Source of the DNA: Macrostomum hystrix | Lineage: Eukaryota; Platyhelminthes; Macrostomidae | Direction of reading: 5' to 3' | Assembly (NCBI GenBank): GCA_950097015.1 | Contig: CATNEN010000029.1 | Coordinates: 4,545,501-4,609,500, forward strand | DNA length: 64,000 nucleotides | Shown here: one piece after another, positions 22,801-32,604 of the stretch | Numbering within the stretch: the stretch's first letter is position 1 | How the letters are laid out: the number at the start of each line of letters is the position of its first letter | Position numbers and translations under genes: made by a program | Notes under the pieces: model-generated | What the model saw: only the letters and a program-made list of their open reading frames with translations | What the model was told of the DNA's origin: nothing | The model's database searches: none

Positions 22801-25800
22801 ATACACTGTCCATTCATACATACACTGTCTATTCATACATACACTGTCTATTCATACATACACTGTCCATTCATACATACACTGTCTATTCATACATACA
22901 CTGTCTATTCATACATACACTGTCCATTCATACATACACTGTCTATTCATACATACACTGTCTATTCATACATACACTGTCTATTCATACATACTTGTAC
23001 ACTGTCTATTCATACATACACTGTCTATTCATACATACAGTCTATTCATACATACACTGTCTATTCATACATACACTGTCTATTCATACATACACTGTCT
23101 ATTCATACATACACTGTCTATTCATACATACACTGTCCATTCATACATACACTGTCTATTCATACATACACTGTCCATTCATACATACACTGTCTATTCA
23201 TACATACACTGTCTATTCATACATACACTGTCCATTTATACATACACTGTCTATTCATACATACACTGTCTATTCATACATACACTGTCTATTCACCAAT
23301 TCAGTGCATGTTCATAAACTCATTGACCATTCAAAAATTCACAGTATGTTCACCAATTAACTAATTCGATCAGATCGTGGACGCGGCGGTCATAATGATC
23401 TCCTTCGTGGCAGACATTGTGTTTGTCAAGCTGGAATCCACCGAAGTGTCGGTCATGGTTCTATTCCTACTGTGGCGCATTGTGCGTGTCATCAACGGTG
23501 AGTGCGCTGCACGCTCATATTTGGAGGTGGGTGCAGTGGAGTGAGGTGGGTGCAGTGAAGTGAGGTGGGTGCAGTGGAGTGAGGTGGGTGTAGTGAAGTG
23601 TTAGTGGGTGCAGTGAAGTGAGGTGGGTGCAGTGCAGTGAGGTGGGTGCAGTGGAGTGAGGTGGGTGCACTAGAGAGGGTGGGTGCGATTGAGAGAGAGG
23701 AGTGAGGTGGTGTAGTGGAGTGAGGTGGGTGCAGTGGAGTGAGGTGGGTGCAGTGGAGTGAGATGGGTGCAGTGGAGTGAGGCTCACTCCACGCGCATTA
23801 CATGCAGCAAGGGTACGCGCATTGTCACACTCTCCAACGCGAACATCCCATTGCAGGCCTGATGATGCACGAGAAGCAGCGTGACGAATTCCGCATTCAG
23901 CTGCAGAAGCGGGCCAGGCGCATGTCCGAGATGAAGTGCGACACCCTGGAGACTGAGCGCGACTTGCAAGAGGTTTGCAGCTTGAGCTTGTGCTCATATG
24001 CGGCAGCAAATCTATTGCAGCCACAATCAATTTTTAGCAAGAATAATATTTTCCTGAATTGTTCCCTACGCGTGGCTCTGATCTTGTCGAATATTTGAAT
24101 AGCTCCGTTTAAACCGCACATTTAGTTCTTACTAATGCTTTAACGGCTACAAAGGAGGTTGTAGCCTTGTGGTTAGAGCTTCGGACTCACGACTTGAAGG
24201 TCGGAGGTTCGATTCTCGGCTCCACTGGAACAATTTGAGTCCTTTAGCAAGACACGTAACTTTGAATTGCTTCCGTTCACCAAGCTGTTAAATGGGTACC
24301 AGCATTAGCTGGGGTAATTGAAGGTGAGTGTGGCGTTCCCCCTGTCCATGGACTGAACTGTTGTACGCAGCCGATCAGATGCGCCGCGCAATAGCTGCGG
24401 CATTTGCTATCTGGCATAAAATAGGGTCTAGTGTAATCAGTTATTAATTACTACTTATTCAGTTATTCAGTTATTCAGTTATTAAATCAGTTATTATTAT
24501 TTAACGGCAATAATGCCGAATGCATGTCGGCAACCCCCTATTCCATTATGGCAACCATCGAATCCATTGTGGCGTGCTGGCAACCCATATTTCATGGTGG
24601 CAACCCCGATTTAATGGTGGCAACCTCAAATACAATTTAATCGCCCAACGTCTCAATCATACCCTCTCAATTGCTACAGAAGCAAATCATGTTTCTGGAG
24701 GAGCTGTGCCGTGAGCTTGGTGCCAGCGACGAACAAATCGGCAACTGCAAGCCTCGCTGTGAGTTTGCCTAATATTCAAATCCTCATTTTATCAGCTGCT
24801 TTGGCTTGTGTTTTGGTGTGGCAGCATCCATAGTCCATGGACTAAAATGGTCTACACAGCCTTTAGATTTGAATTAAATCTTCTCTACTTGATAGGTGGG
24901 GTGGGTGCAGTGGAGTGAGGCGGGTGCAGTAGGGTGAGGTGGGTGCAGTGAAGTTAGGTGGGTGCCGTGGAGTGAGGTGGGTGCAGTGTAGTGAGGTGGG
25001 TGCAGTGTAGTGAGGTGGGTGCAGTGTAGTGAGGTGGGTGCAGTGTAGTGAGGTGGGTGCAGTGTAGTGAGGTGGGTGCAGTGTAGTGAGGTGGGTGCCG
25101 TGAAGTGAGGTGGGTGCAGTGTAGTTAGGTGGGCGCAGTGGAGTGAGGTGGGTGCAGTGTAGTGAGGTGGGTGCAGTGTAGTGAGGTGGGTGCAGTGTAG
25201 TGAGGTGGGTGCCGTGAAGTGAGGTGGGTGCAGTGTAGTTAGGTGGGCGCAGTGGAGTGAGGTGGGCGCAGTGGAGTGAGGTGGGTGCAGTGGAGTGAGG
25301 TAGGTGCAGTGGAGTGAGGTGGGTGCAGTGAAGTTAAGTGGGCGCAGTGGAGTGAGGTAGGTGCAGTGGAGTGAGGTGGGTGCAGTGGAGTGAGGTGGGT
25401 GCAGTGGAGCGCGGTAGGTGCCGTGGAGTGAGGTGGGCGCAGTGGAGTGAGGTGGATGCAGTGCAGTGAGGTAGGTCCAGAGAAGTGATTTGGTAAACTT
25501 GATCATCATTTAGTCAAGTAAAAATAATACAAAATCTACGAGTATGTAATTGTCAATTACCCCCTAAAATAATAGTTATTACATATAGTTCCATGCAATA
25601 TGAAGGAGATAACAGAGCTTACGGGTTCTATTTTTAATTCAGCACAGTCAGCACAACTGAGCGAAGCGTCAAGTAAACGAAAAAAGTGTCTAAGGTAAAA
25701 GGGCTCTGAATAGGATATTTTTGTTCATTTATACGAAGTACTATACTAAAAAGGTAATGTTTCTTTCGCTTGAAAATTAGAAAAAGTGGCTCAACCAGAT

Positions 25801-26759
25801 TTTCACTAAACTTGCACCATTCGATCAGAAATTTTCCAAAGACGGTGCAAATCTTATGTACGACTAAGAAATTTCTCAATGCTAAAGGAATTAAAAATAT
25901 TCGAAAAGCATGCAGGGGGCCTATAAATCGCTTTAATTTCACCTGCAGTCGTCAACATCAGCAAGCGCCAGTCCAATAATGCCCTGAAGTCGATGGCGGC
26001 CATGTCGGCGGGCATTTTCGGTGGCATTGCCGGGGCCCAGCACCGTCGCTCTCTGAGCGTCTTGGCCAGCAATCTGGGCGGAACGCCGCCGAAACACCTC
26101 ACGCCAGTCATCCGGGCTGGACACCATCGCAGAGGATGCCGACTCATCGCGACCGTCTGGCAACGCTGACGGCATCGTTTTAGTTGACGAAGATGACAGA
26201 GAAAGTGACGAAGATTGCGCAAGCGTTGCGGCAACTCCGGCTACAACGGCAATTGAGGAATTGGAAGCGCCGACTGTGATGCTTAACGGGCAGACTAGTC
26301 AAGTCAGGTGCCAGCAGCAGCAGCAGCAGCAGCAGCGATCGTCATCCTCATCTGAATCGCCGGCCTCGGCATCAGGAGCAGTCGCAGGTTGAGCGGCGAC
26401 CTCCCATGCAGCGACCGCGCCGCTTGCTGCCGATTCCAAAGCCGGAAACTGCTTCAACACCGCGCAACGACGACAGTCCATGCGATGAGAATCCTTGGGA
26501 GCTCAGGGTACGCAAGCATGGCCTGTTTGATTCGAACAGTCAAGCAAATCGAGTTGAAATTTATATTAATTGAATTATTCTAGTCATATTTTATACCTAC
26601 GCGGCATGGTTCAACTCACGCTTTGAAATTTATCTACACTTTAAGCTCAACGTCGTGTCATTTACCTATCTTATGCGATTATCATCCTCTCTTTTCCTAC
26701 TTTCATCCCAACTATAGGTGCAGCTTGTTACCCTCGTCGAGGAAGAATGCTTCGACTGA
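16573..26759 (+). CDS. HVCN1: Hv1-like voltage-gated proton channel gene (whole locus, joined exons)
   Basis: Exons 16573-16831, 20117-20667, 23374-23497, 23857-23972, 24680-24758, 25949-26507 and 26718-26759 carry a four-helix voltage-sensor domain followed by a coiled coil, the Hv1 layout. Numbering from ATG 16573: S1 has the selectivity aspartate D70 in ALVLIDAGIVIAE; S2 has H239, E252 and K256; S3 has D273 and D284; S4 is FLLWRIVRVIN. The family opens an H+-selective pore in each subunit, and the C-terminal coiled coil dimerises them at the plasma membrane. Oddities: the first S4 arginine is leucine (L302), the S1-S2 loop is about 145 residues, and the long C-terminal exon changes frame. 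Every intron is filled with minisatellites. An Hv1-related sensor without proton conduction (TMEM266-like) is the main alternative. An in-frame stop at 16498 lies upstream of the ATG, so any extension needs the candidate 5' exons. Confidence 0.85.
16905..17115 (+). repeat. 37-bp minisatellite, about 5 units
   Basis: Unit GGGATAGAATGGATTGCTAA followed by TCTATGCCATGGGTGAA. Its reverse complement contains TAGCAATCCATTCTATCCC and so matches the 39-bp arrays at 45955-47985 and 48536-49275. It begins about 75 bp after the S1-exon donor. A stray related unit lies at 19190-19235. Confidence 0.9.
17116..17942. other. Unique intron sequence
   Basis: AT-rich; no supported feature. Confidence 0.4.
17943..19140 (+). 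repeat. 12-bp G-rich minisatellite (about 100 copies)
   Basis: Unit GGGGAGAATCAT, with GTGGGGAATCAT and 9-bp GGAGAATCAT-type variants. A block of about 190 bp from near 18680 is copied at least three times (the GGAGAATCATGGGGAGAATC pattern). Regular G4 runs every 12 nt on the coding strand could form G-quadruplexes. Long frames in three registers on the plus strand follow from the 12-bp period. Confidence 0.96.
19141..19770. other. Unique intron sequence with one stray minisatellite unit
   Basis: GAATATAATGGATTGCTAAT at 19190-19210 is a lone member of the 37-39-bp family. Otherwise nothing is supported. Confidence 0.45.
19775..19970 (+). repeat. 19-bp minisatellite, GTGAGGTGGGTG family, locus A
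   Basis: Unit GTGAGGTGGGTGTTACGGA, about 10 copies, ending about 150 bp before the acceptor of the next exon. Confidence 0.92.
20117..20667 (+). CDS. HVCN1: Hv1-like exon: long S1-S2 loop and S2
   Basis: Acceptor aattcacag, donor TTCGAG|gtaagc. After completing codon 87 it encodes residues 87-270. About 145 residues precede S2: an amphipathic first half with LAERLASSMLSILL, a Ser/Ala-rich second half, two cysteines (C110, C156) and three N-glycosylation sequons (N104-RT, N150-AT, N157-AS). In the topology of the family this loop is extracellular, which fits the sequons. S2 is about 235-258 (VLHYVSIGILGLFVLEVALK), with H239 near the human zinc-site histidine, then E252 and K256. Confidence 0.85.
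20764..21290 (+). repeat. 19-bp minisatellite, GTGAGGTGGGTG family, locus B
   Basis: Units GTGAGGTGGGTGTTACGGA, interrupted by a larger block (ACAGATTCAGGTTGGTGTGA to GTAACGGAGTGAG) that is copied three times. It starts about 95 bp after the S2-exon donor. Confidence 0.92.
21291..22100. other. Unique intron sequence
   Basis: No supported feature. Confidence 0.4.
22110..23300 (+). repeat. 19-bp minisatellite (about 54 copies)
   Basis: Unit TATTCATACATACACTGTC, with degenerate TATTCACCAATTCACTGTC-type units at both ends and a few TTGTACAC insertions. It ends about 70 bp before the acceptor of the S3-S4 exon. Confidence 0.95.
23374..23497 (+). CDS. HVCN1: Hv1-like exon: S3 and S4
   Basis: Acceptor attcgatcag, donor ATCAACG|gtgagt. 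Residues 271-311. S3 is IVDAAVIMISFVADIVFV, with D273 and D284 at the family positions. S4 is VLFLLWRIVRVIN. Aligned on the Trp, the usual RLWRVARIIN motif becomes LLWRIVRVIN: R2 (R305) and R3 (R308) remain and R1 is leucine. The conserved Asn ends the helix. Confidence 0.9.
23519..23790 (+). repeat. 19-bp minisatellite, GTGAGGTGGGTG family, locus C
   Basis: Unit GTGAGGTGGGTGCAGTGGA, about 14 copies, starting about 20 bp after the S4-exon donor. Confidence 0.93.
23857..23972 (+). CDS. HVCN1: Hv1-like exon: S4 end and coiled coil, first part
   Basis: Acceptor cccattgcag, donor CAAGAG|gtttgc. It completes the Gly codon after VIN and encodes LMMHEKQRDEFRIQLQKR and a further charged helix, LETERDLQE. 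This is the continuous S4-to-coiled-coil helix that dimerises Hv1 subunits. Confidence 0.85.
24150..24335 (+). mobile_element. tRNA-derived SINE copy
   Basis: Head GGTTGTAGCCTTGTGGTTAG (A box) and GGAGGTTCGATTCTC (B box), then the body GCAAGACACGTAAC, ATTGCTTCCG and GCTGTTAAATGGGTACCAGC. Same family as 8510-8665. The tRNA arm pairing is incomplete, so this is not a tRNA gene. Confidence 0.8.
24336..24679. other. Unique intron sequence
   Basis: Contains a small local repeat of GGCAACCC (24530-24620). No gene seen. Confidence 0.4.
24680..24758 (+). CDS. HVCN1: Hv1-like exon: coiled coil, second part
   Basis: Acceptor attgctacag, donor CCTCGCT|gtgagt. It encodes KQIMFLEELCRELGASDEQI, the end of the coiled coil (residues 351-376). 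The position and the LEEL..ELG pattern match the end of the Hv1 C-terminal helix. Confidence 0.85.
24890..25485 (+). repeat. 19-bp minisatellite, GTGAGGTGGGTG family, locus D
   Basis: Unit GTGAGGTGGGTGCAGTGTA or ...CAGTGGA, about 31 copies, starting about 130 bp after the preceding donor. Confidence 0.93.
25486..25948. other. Unique intron sequence
   Basis: AT-rich; no feature beyond the acceptor tttcacctgcag at its end. Confidence 0.4.
25949..26507 (+). CDS. HVCN1: Hv1-like exon: long C-terminal tail with two frame changes
   Basis: Acceptor tttcacctgcag, donor CTCAGG|gtacgc. The frame entered from the preceding exon encodes VNISKRQSNNALKSMAAMSA, then HRRSLSVLASNLGG, and stops at 26166. Coding-like sequence then continues in the +1 frame (SSGLDTIAEDADSSRPSG, then VLVDEDDRESDED) until a stop at 26391. 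A third frame carries VERRPPMQRPRRLLPIPKP and DDSPCDENPWELR to the donor, and this is the frame that joins the last exon. Sequence or assembly indels, or real decay, would explain it. If the frame stops are real, the tail ends at 26168. Confidence 0.6.
26718..26759 (+). CDS. HVCN1: Hv1-like terminal exon
   Basis: Acceptor ccaactatag at 26717. It encodes VQLVTLVEEECFD and stops at 26757-26759. It is phase 0 with the third frame of the preceding exon, which supports that frame as genuine. An ATTAAA at 27351 is a possible polyadenylation signal. Confidence 0.6.
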   Translation: MQLVTLVEEECFD

Positions 26760-26794
26760 GTGAGTCGGAAGAAAACAAAAAGGTGTCAGATGGA

Positions 26795-27225
26795 CTGATG
26801 AACTGTGACGAGTGCGAGTGACTGGCAGTGTGACTGTGCGAGTGACTGGCAGTGTGACTGTGCGAGTGACTGGCAGTGTGACTGTGCGAGTGACTGGCTG
26901 TGTGACTGTGCGAGTGACTGGCTGTGTGACTGTGCGAGTGACTGACTGTGTGACTATGCGATTGACTGACTGCTGTGTGACTGTGCGAGTGACTGGCTGT
27001 GACTGTGCGAGTGACTGACTGTGTGACTGTGCGAGTGACTGGCTGTGACTGTGCGAGTGACTGGCAGTGTGACTGTGCGAGTGACTGGCAGTGTGACTGT
27101 GCCAGTGACTGGCAGTGTGACTGTGCGAGTGACTGGCTGTGTGACTGTTCGAGTGACTGGCAGTGTGACTGTGCGAGTGACTGGCTGTGTGACTGTTCGA
27201 GTGACTGGCTGTGCCATGCTTGTGT
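26795..27225 (+). repeat. 24-bp minisatellite (about 17 copies)
   Basis: Unit GTGACTGTGCGAGTGACTGG followed by CAGT or CTGT. It begins 36 bp after the Hv1-like stop codon, so it may lie in the 3' UTR. Confidence 0.93.
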
Positions 27226-28125
27226 TGGCGAGATAATAGGTTAATCAGAAGTGCTCATTCCCGACTGCTTAACTTAATCAAACTGGTAAGACGATTTCTA
27301 AATTTAAAAAATCAGCAGTGAAAATGTGAAAGATTTAAGTCAAAAAGTTTATTAAAAAGTGTAAATTTTTCAGTTTAAGTTCTGTGAGCAAAGGTCAAAG
27401 GTCAAAGCATGTGGTCAATTATGAGATGATTGTACAAAGTCAAGCACTGACACTAAACACAAGAAATCCGGACAGAATTAACCTGTCCGGGTCTTTGTTG
27501 TTTTATCAGAAACTTGCTTGTTGCTTGAAATTTTACTACATTTCATCACATTCCTCGTTTATATGTGAACTGGTTGGCTTGCCACTACTGGCTGCTGATC
27601 CTGTTATCTCCAATAAGTGTAGTTATTTCTTTCAGTCTGTGTGCTTGAGTCACTATGCTGTTTTCGCAAATTAGAAGCAGTTAATTAATGAAAGTTATAC
27701 GTATATACTTGCGCAGCGATAGATAAATTTTTGATTAAAAATTTGTTAATTGAATTGAATAGTACTTTGATCTCGTAAAACTGAAAGACCTAATTAAACG
27801 AGTGTTCCGTGCACTTTTAAACATAACAGATCGCGTGCAACACATTGAATCCTAATCTAAAATGTTAATACAGGAAGATGTCATTGCAACCGGCCCTGGC
27901 AGACGGGACCAAGTTCCTGAGGTGGGCTGTGTTACCGAATACCTGGCCGCAACCTAAGGAGAACTTAACTTTTTTGTTGGTGTGTTGTATGATTATTTTA
28001 ACTGTAACAATTCTTTTGTACTAAATTACTTTTATTCATTGTCATTTGAGAAACAGATAAATGGTAATTCATTAGGGGCTTGAAGGTAACTATAATCAAT
28101 TTAATACAACAAGGGATCACCGATT
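27226..28125. other. Unique sequence, no gene supported
   Basis: AT-rich intergenic-type DNA. Confidence 0.4.
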
Positions 28126-28132
28126 AGCTGTT

Positions 28133-28320
28133 GGTCATTGCTGGCCCCTTCCCAAATCCTTCAGTTGGTCGGCCCCTTCCCAAATCCTTCAGTTGGTCGG
28201 TCCCTTCCCAAATCCTTCAGTTGGTCGGCCCCTTCCCAAATCCTTCAGTTGGTCGGCCCCTTCCCAAATCCTTCAGTTGGTCATTGCTGGCCCCTTCCCA
28301 AATCCTTCAGTTGGTCACCG
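28133..28320 (+). repeat. 28-bp minisatellite (6 units)
   Basis: Unit GGCCCCTTCCCAAATCCTTC followed by AGTTGGTC. The first and fifth links carry an extra ATTGCT. Confidence 0.93.
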
Positions 28321-28800
28321 CAAGCCGCCAATAATACCTTTGAACGGATCATTGAATTACAAGCCCCACATACTCAATTAAGGTCATGCAATATTGTTAG
28401 TTTTTGTAAAGCATTGTTTAAAGTAATCTATGAGCTAAATGGCTCACCAAAGAGCTGACAGTAGCACATAACGCATATATACACTCGTAATTCATGCGCC
28501 AATTAAACTAATATAAACCAAGATTTGTATTTGTGTTAGTCGAATTCGAAGACACCCATTGTGTTCCTTTGATGATGAATGAATATCCCTACCTCATTGT
28601 GAGGCAACCGAAAAGTTGACTGATTATAAACAGTGCTGATAATTCAAGATGCTGATCGCACTCTCTAATAGTTTTCCCGATGCCGTTCACTTTAACAATT
28701 CTCTTGTACATATGCTTATATATTAAGTTCATGCTTTTTTACTCTATGCGAAAATAAAAAGAGCAAGATCTGTGCAAAATATTTTTTTCGACTAATCAGA
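28321..28800. other. Unique sequence, probably decayed 5' part of the piggyBac element
   Basis: AT-rich. I could not find a terminal repeat or a TTAA boundary with confidence. Confidence 0.3.
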
Positions 28801-28829
28801 TAATAGCATATTTAGGATTATATTGACAG

Positions 28830-30217
28830 TGGGACTACCAAGGGCCATTTTGCCGCCCGTTTTTATACCAAGATTGCGACAGTTGTTGAAATGGAAGGCT
28901 TTATTGGAGCACTGCTTTATTTAGGAGCTCACAACATCGATAATGAAAGTTTTCAGCAGCTTTGTTCTGTCGATCTCTGTCATCCAATTCACACCTTATT
29001 GGTGACAAGTTTCTCAAGACATCGATTTGTGCAAATTTGGAGCTGCTTAGGACTGCCAGAGATCCGATTTATGGCATTCGAGCTCTGTACAGCCAATTTC
29101 AAGATCGCCTCACAATGCCTGTCCTGCCTGGAGCCTACATCTGTATAGATGAACAGCTCATTAGATAATTATGGCAGCGACTGCAACTTCGACTGTCTTC
29201 ATGAAGGACAAGCCGGCCAGAAATGGTCTAAAGTTTTTCATGGCAACGACTGCTCGAAATCCGACCGACGAATGCAGTGACACATTTCATTATGCGTTCA
29301 AATCAGAAGTGTACACCGCTGACAACAATCTGCTGATGAAAGCGGAGAGCGGTGGTATCGGCAAATACTGGAATGCATGGCGAGCAAGTTTTACTTCGGC
29401 TATCTGAACTTTTCGAAGGATTCTGGGTAAATATTACCACTGATCGCTTTTTTTACCAGCCCAAGGGTGGCAGCCGCGATTTACGATAAGAAGATTACCC
29501 TTCTGGGAACCGTGAAGCGCGATCGCAAAGGCTTGCCCCCTCAGTTCAAGGACAATAAGAGACCAAGTGAGCCGGAGTTCCTGTATGATGGGCCTCTTAC
29601 AGTCGTGCGGGCTTCAAGCAAACGAAGAACTATAATTCTGTTGTCGACTAGTCACCATGACAGCCGTCGTGTGCCCCCAAAGAACAAGCCAGAGCTGATA
29701 CAGCACTATAATCTAACCAAGGCCGGCACTGACACCATCAACAGAATGGCTTCGACAATGAACTGCATGCCATCGAATGTCCCGCTGTCTCGAAAGGACT
29801 ATTTTCACCGGTCATATGCTCAATGTAGCATGGATCAACGGGCACACAGTGTACCGTCTTTCCGGTCATACTGGTCTTACGCACAAAGAATTTCTCCTTC
29901 AAGCTGCTTCCGGGTTGCTGCAACCACAGATCGAACGTCGTGCACGTGACCAAACCGGAATGTCAAGTCATCTAAGATCACTTTTCAACACAGTGTTGAA
30001 CATCCAATCTGGAAGTCTGCGCCCTGTTCGTACTTCTGCGGAACAACCAGCTGGACAGCGAGGGCGGTGTCGACTATGCATGGCTGAAAGAAGCACAAGC
30101 GCGGAAAAGTACTCGCTGAACACGCGCAACAAAAACTGTGCCTCCTGCGCTAGCTTCGTATGCAAGAGGCATCGAAACGATGTTTACCTGTGTGATACCT
30201 GCCTCAATCAAAAGTAA
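28830..30217 (+). pseudogene. Degraded piggyBac-type transposase
   Basis: The piggyBac (DDE_Tnp_1_7) order is visible across several frames: an EGFIGALLYLGAHN helix, then SRHRFVQIW, the first catalytic Asp in AYICIDEQLI (about 29140), KPARNGLKFFMA, the GTVKRDRKGLPPQF strand (about 29505), NKPELIQHYN with the later Asp in KAGTDTINRM (about 29720), and a C-terminal Cys/His-rich finger (RCRLCMAE, then NCASCASFVCKRHR and CDTCLNQK) ending at 30217. At least three frame changes and stops break it, so it cannot make a full-length enzyme. The finger is typical of piggyBac C-termini. Some piggyBac genes are domesticated, but the breaks argue against that here. Confidence 0.85.
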
Positions 30218-30236
30218 CGGTTTGTCTGCACAAAAT

Positions 30237-30818
30237 GTGCAGAATAATAACCGATAAAACCAATGATAATCTAATAATAACCGATAAAACCAATGATAGT
30301 CTAATAATAACCGATAAAACCAATGATAATCTAATAATAACCGATAAAACCAATAATAATCTAATAATAACCGATAAAACCAATAATAATCTAATAATAA
30401 CCGATAAAACCAATAATAATCTAATAATAACCGATAAAACCAATGATAATCTAATAATAACCGATAAAACCAATGATAGTCTAATAATAACCGATAAAAC
30501 CAATGATAATCTAATAATAACCGATAAAACCAATGATAGTCTAATAATAACCGATAAAACCAATGATAGTCTAATAATAACCGATAAAACCAATGATAGT
30601 CTAATAATAACCGATAAAACCAATGATAGTCTAATAATAACCGATAAAACCAATGATAGTCTAATAATAACCGATAAAACCAATAATAATCTAATAATAA
30701 CCGATAAAACCAATGATAATCTAATAATAACCGATAAAACCAATGATAGTCTAATAATAACCGATAAAACCAATGATAATCTAATAATAACCGATAAAAC
30801 CAATGATAATCTAATGTA
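30237..30818 (+). repeat. 30-bp minisatellite (about 19 copies)
   Basis: Unit AATAATAACCGATAAAACCA followed by ATGATA(A/G)TCT. It begins about 20 bp after the transposase stop. Both strands stay open because the period is a multiple of three. Confidence 0.95.
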
Positions 30819-31064
30819 GCACAAAATTCACGGGAAATAGAGACTATGTGCTGTCTTAAGGCGTACATTCACTTTAACAGAGAAACCTGTTGACCCTGCT
30901 GAAGGTGCTGACGGCGTCGGGGTGGTGACTGATTGGTTGACGGACTAGAGGAGCATGTAAAGTAGTTGAGTGTTGCCTAATGTCGAGGCTTGAATCAGCG
31001 AAAGTAGAGAAATTCGCCTTAAGGACTTCATAGTCGGCTGGTGCCACTTGTTGAAGGTCCAGCA

Positions 31065-31378
31065 GCTCCGTCTAGATAAAGGTCGGTGAGCGCCGAAGTC
31101 GGAGATGATGCAAGCACATTCGGGTGACATGCTGATAAAGTTTGAAAGGTCTGGAAAGGCCGCACTGAGGCGCAGTGCAAATTCGTTAATGAAATACACT
31201 AGCTCTTATGGGAAAAATCGGACCTTCGGCCAGAAACATTGAATATCTCGACGGTCTGAAGAGCTGGCGACTTGATTCTTGTTTCAACAGATGCGCAACA
31301 AAAAGTTGGTCCGTGTTCTTGAGTTTCGTGTGCTTGCATTGTTCCGTTCAGGTGCAGCAAAAAAATTGTCAGGGGGGG
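31065..31378. repeat. Dispersed repeat, copy 2 (about 310 bp, unknown element)
   Basis: Match of 15185-15490, with an extra stretch around 31145-31190. It ends in the same GCAGCAAAAAAATTGTCAGG and a G run. No coding domain is recognised. Confidence 0.8.
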
Positions 31379-31683
31379 GAATTTCCAACTCAACTAAAAG
31401 ATATTGAGTTGAGCATTCCCACTTTAGTGTTTCTTTTTTTCGTGTTTAAGCGCGTGAGTCACTTATCGAAGCAACTAAATCACACATGTGCTAAGAAATC
31501 TTAGCTTTCTTGGTTCGTCTATAGAATATCGAAATATTCGCGATTACTTACTTTAAGTAGGGAGATAAAAGTATTATTTGAAGTATCTTAAATATCTTAA
31601 AATCGATTTAATTCGGTCCGTATCATAGATATTTCAGGCGATTCCAACAAGATATTCTTAATTTGGTCCCCTATTAAAGATAT
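31379..31683. other. Unique spacer
   Basis: No supported feature. Confidence 0.35.
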
Positions 31684-32300
31684 TTGAGGCGATTCCTAAG
31701 AGATTTGAGGCGAATTTTAAAAGATTTGATGCGATTCTTAAGAGATTTGAGGCGATTCTTAAGATATTCGAGGCGATTCCTAAGAGATTTGAGGCGATTC
31801 CTAAGAGATTTGAGGCGATTCCTAAGATATTTGAGGCGATTCTTAAGAGATTCGAGGCGATTCCTAAGAGATTTGAGGCGATTCCTAAGAGATTTGAGGC
31901 GATTCCTAAGATATTTGAGGCGATTCTTAAGAGATTTGAGGCGATTCCTAAGAGATTTGAGGCGATTCCTAAGAGATTTGAGGCGATTCTTAAGAGATTT
32001 GAGGCGATTCCTAAGAGATTTGAGGCGATTCCTAAGAGATTTGAGGCGATTCCTAAGAGATTTGAGGCGATTCCTAAGAGATTTGAGGCGATTCTTAAGA
32101 GATTTGAGGCGATTCCTAAGAGATTTGAGGCGATTCTTAAGAGATTTGAGGCGATTCCTAAGAGATTTGAGGAGATTCTTAAGAGATTTGAGACGATTCC
32201 TAAGAGATTTGAGGCGATTCCTAAGAGATTTGAGGCGATTCCTAAGAGATTTGAGGCGATTCTTAAGAGATTTGAGGCGACTTTTAAAATTATTTGAGGA
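31684..32300 (+). repeat. 21-bp minisatellite (about 29 copies)
   Basis: Unit GAGATTTGAGGCGATTCCTA plus A, with TTCTTAA and GATATTTG variants. Degenerate units occur on both sides. Confidence 0.95.
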
Positions 32301-32604
32301 GATTTATATTCTAGATTTCTTCGATTCCTATAAGAGCTCTGAGGTGATTGCTTTTAAGGAGTGAAACGGATATCTACCCCAGCTAGAAAGGACACAAAAA
32401 GCCGAAGTACACAATTCGTGACAGAACATAAGAGTTTTTTTTCAATCCAATGAATGCCAAGCCATCAGCCAGGAAGCCAGTCTGCAAGGTGCATACTGCA
32501 TAATTCTTTTGTAATTATAATTCCATCATTGTTACAACGCGCCAGCAGTCAAAATTGCCAACGAATTTTACTTGTCAAATCTAAATCGTTTGATGCAAAC
32601 TGAT

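Noticed and set aside
22174..23364. 396-codon frame of IHTLS/TVYSY repeats
   Set aside because: 19-bp array; the frame rotates among three registers, an arithmetic by-product.
24157..24230. tRNA gene
   Set aside because: Pol III A and B boxes are present, but the stems do not pair and a SINE body shared with 8510-8665 follows.
30204..30868. Open frames in the 30-bp array as part of the transposase
   Set aside because: They begin after the transposase stop and consist wholly of the repeat.
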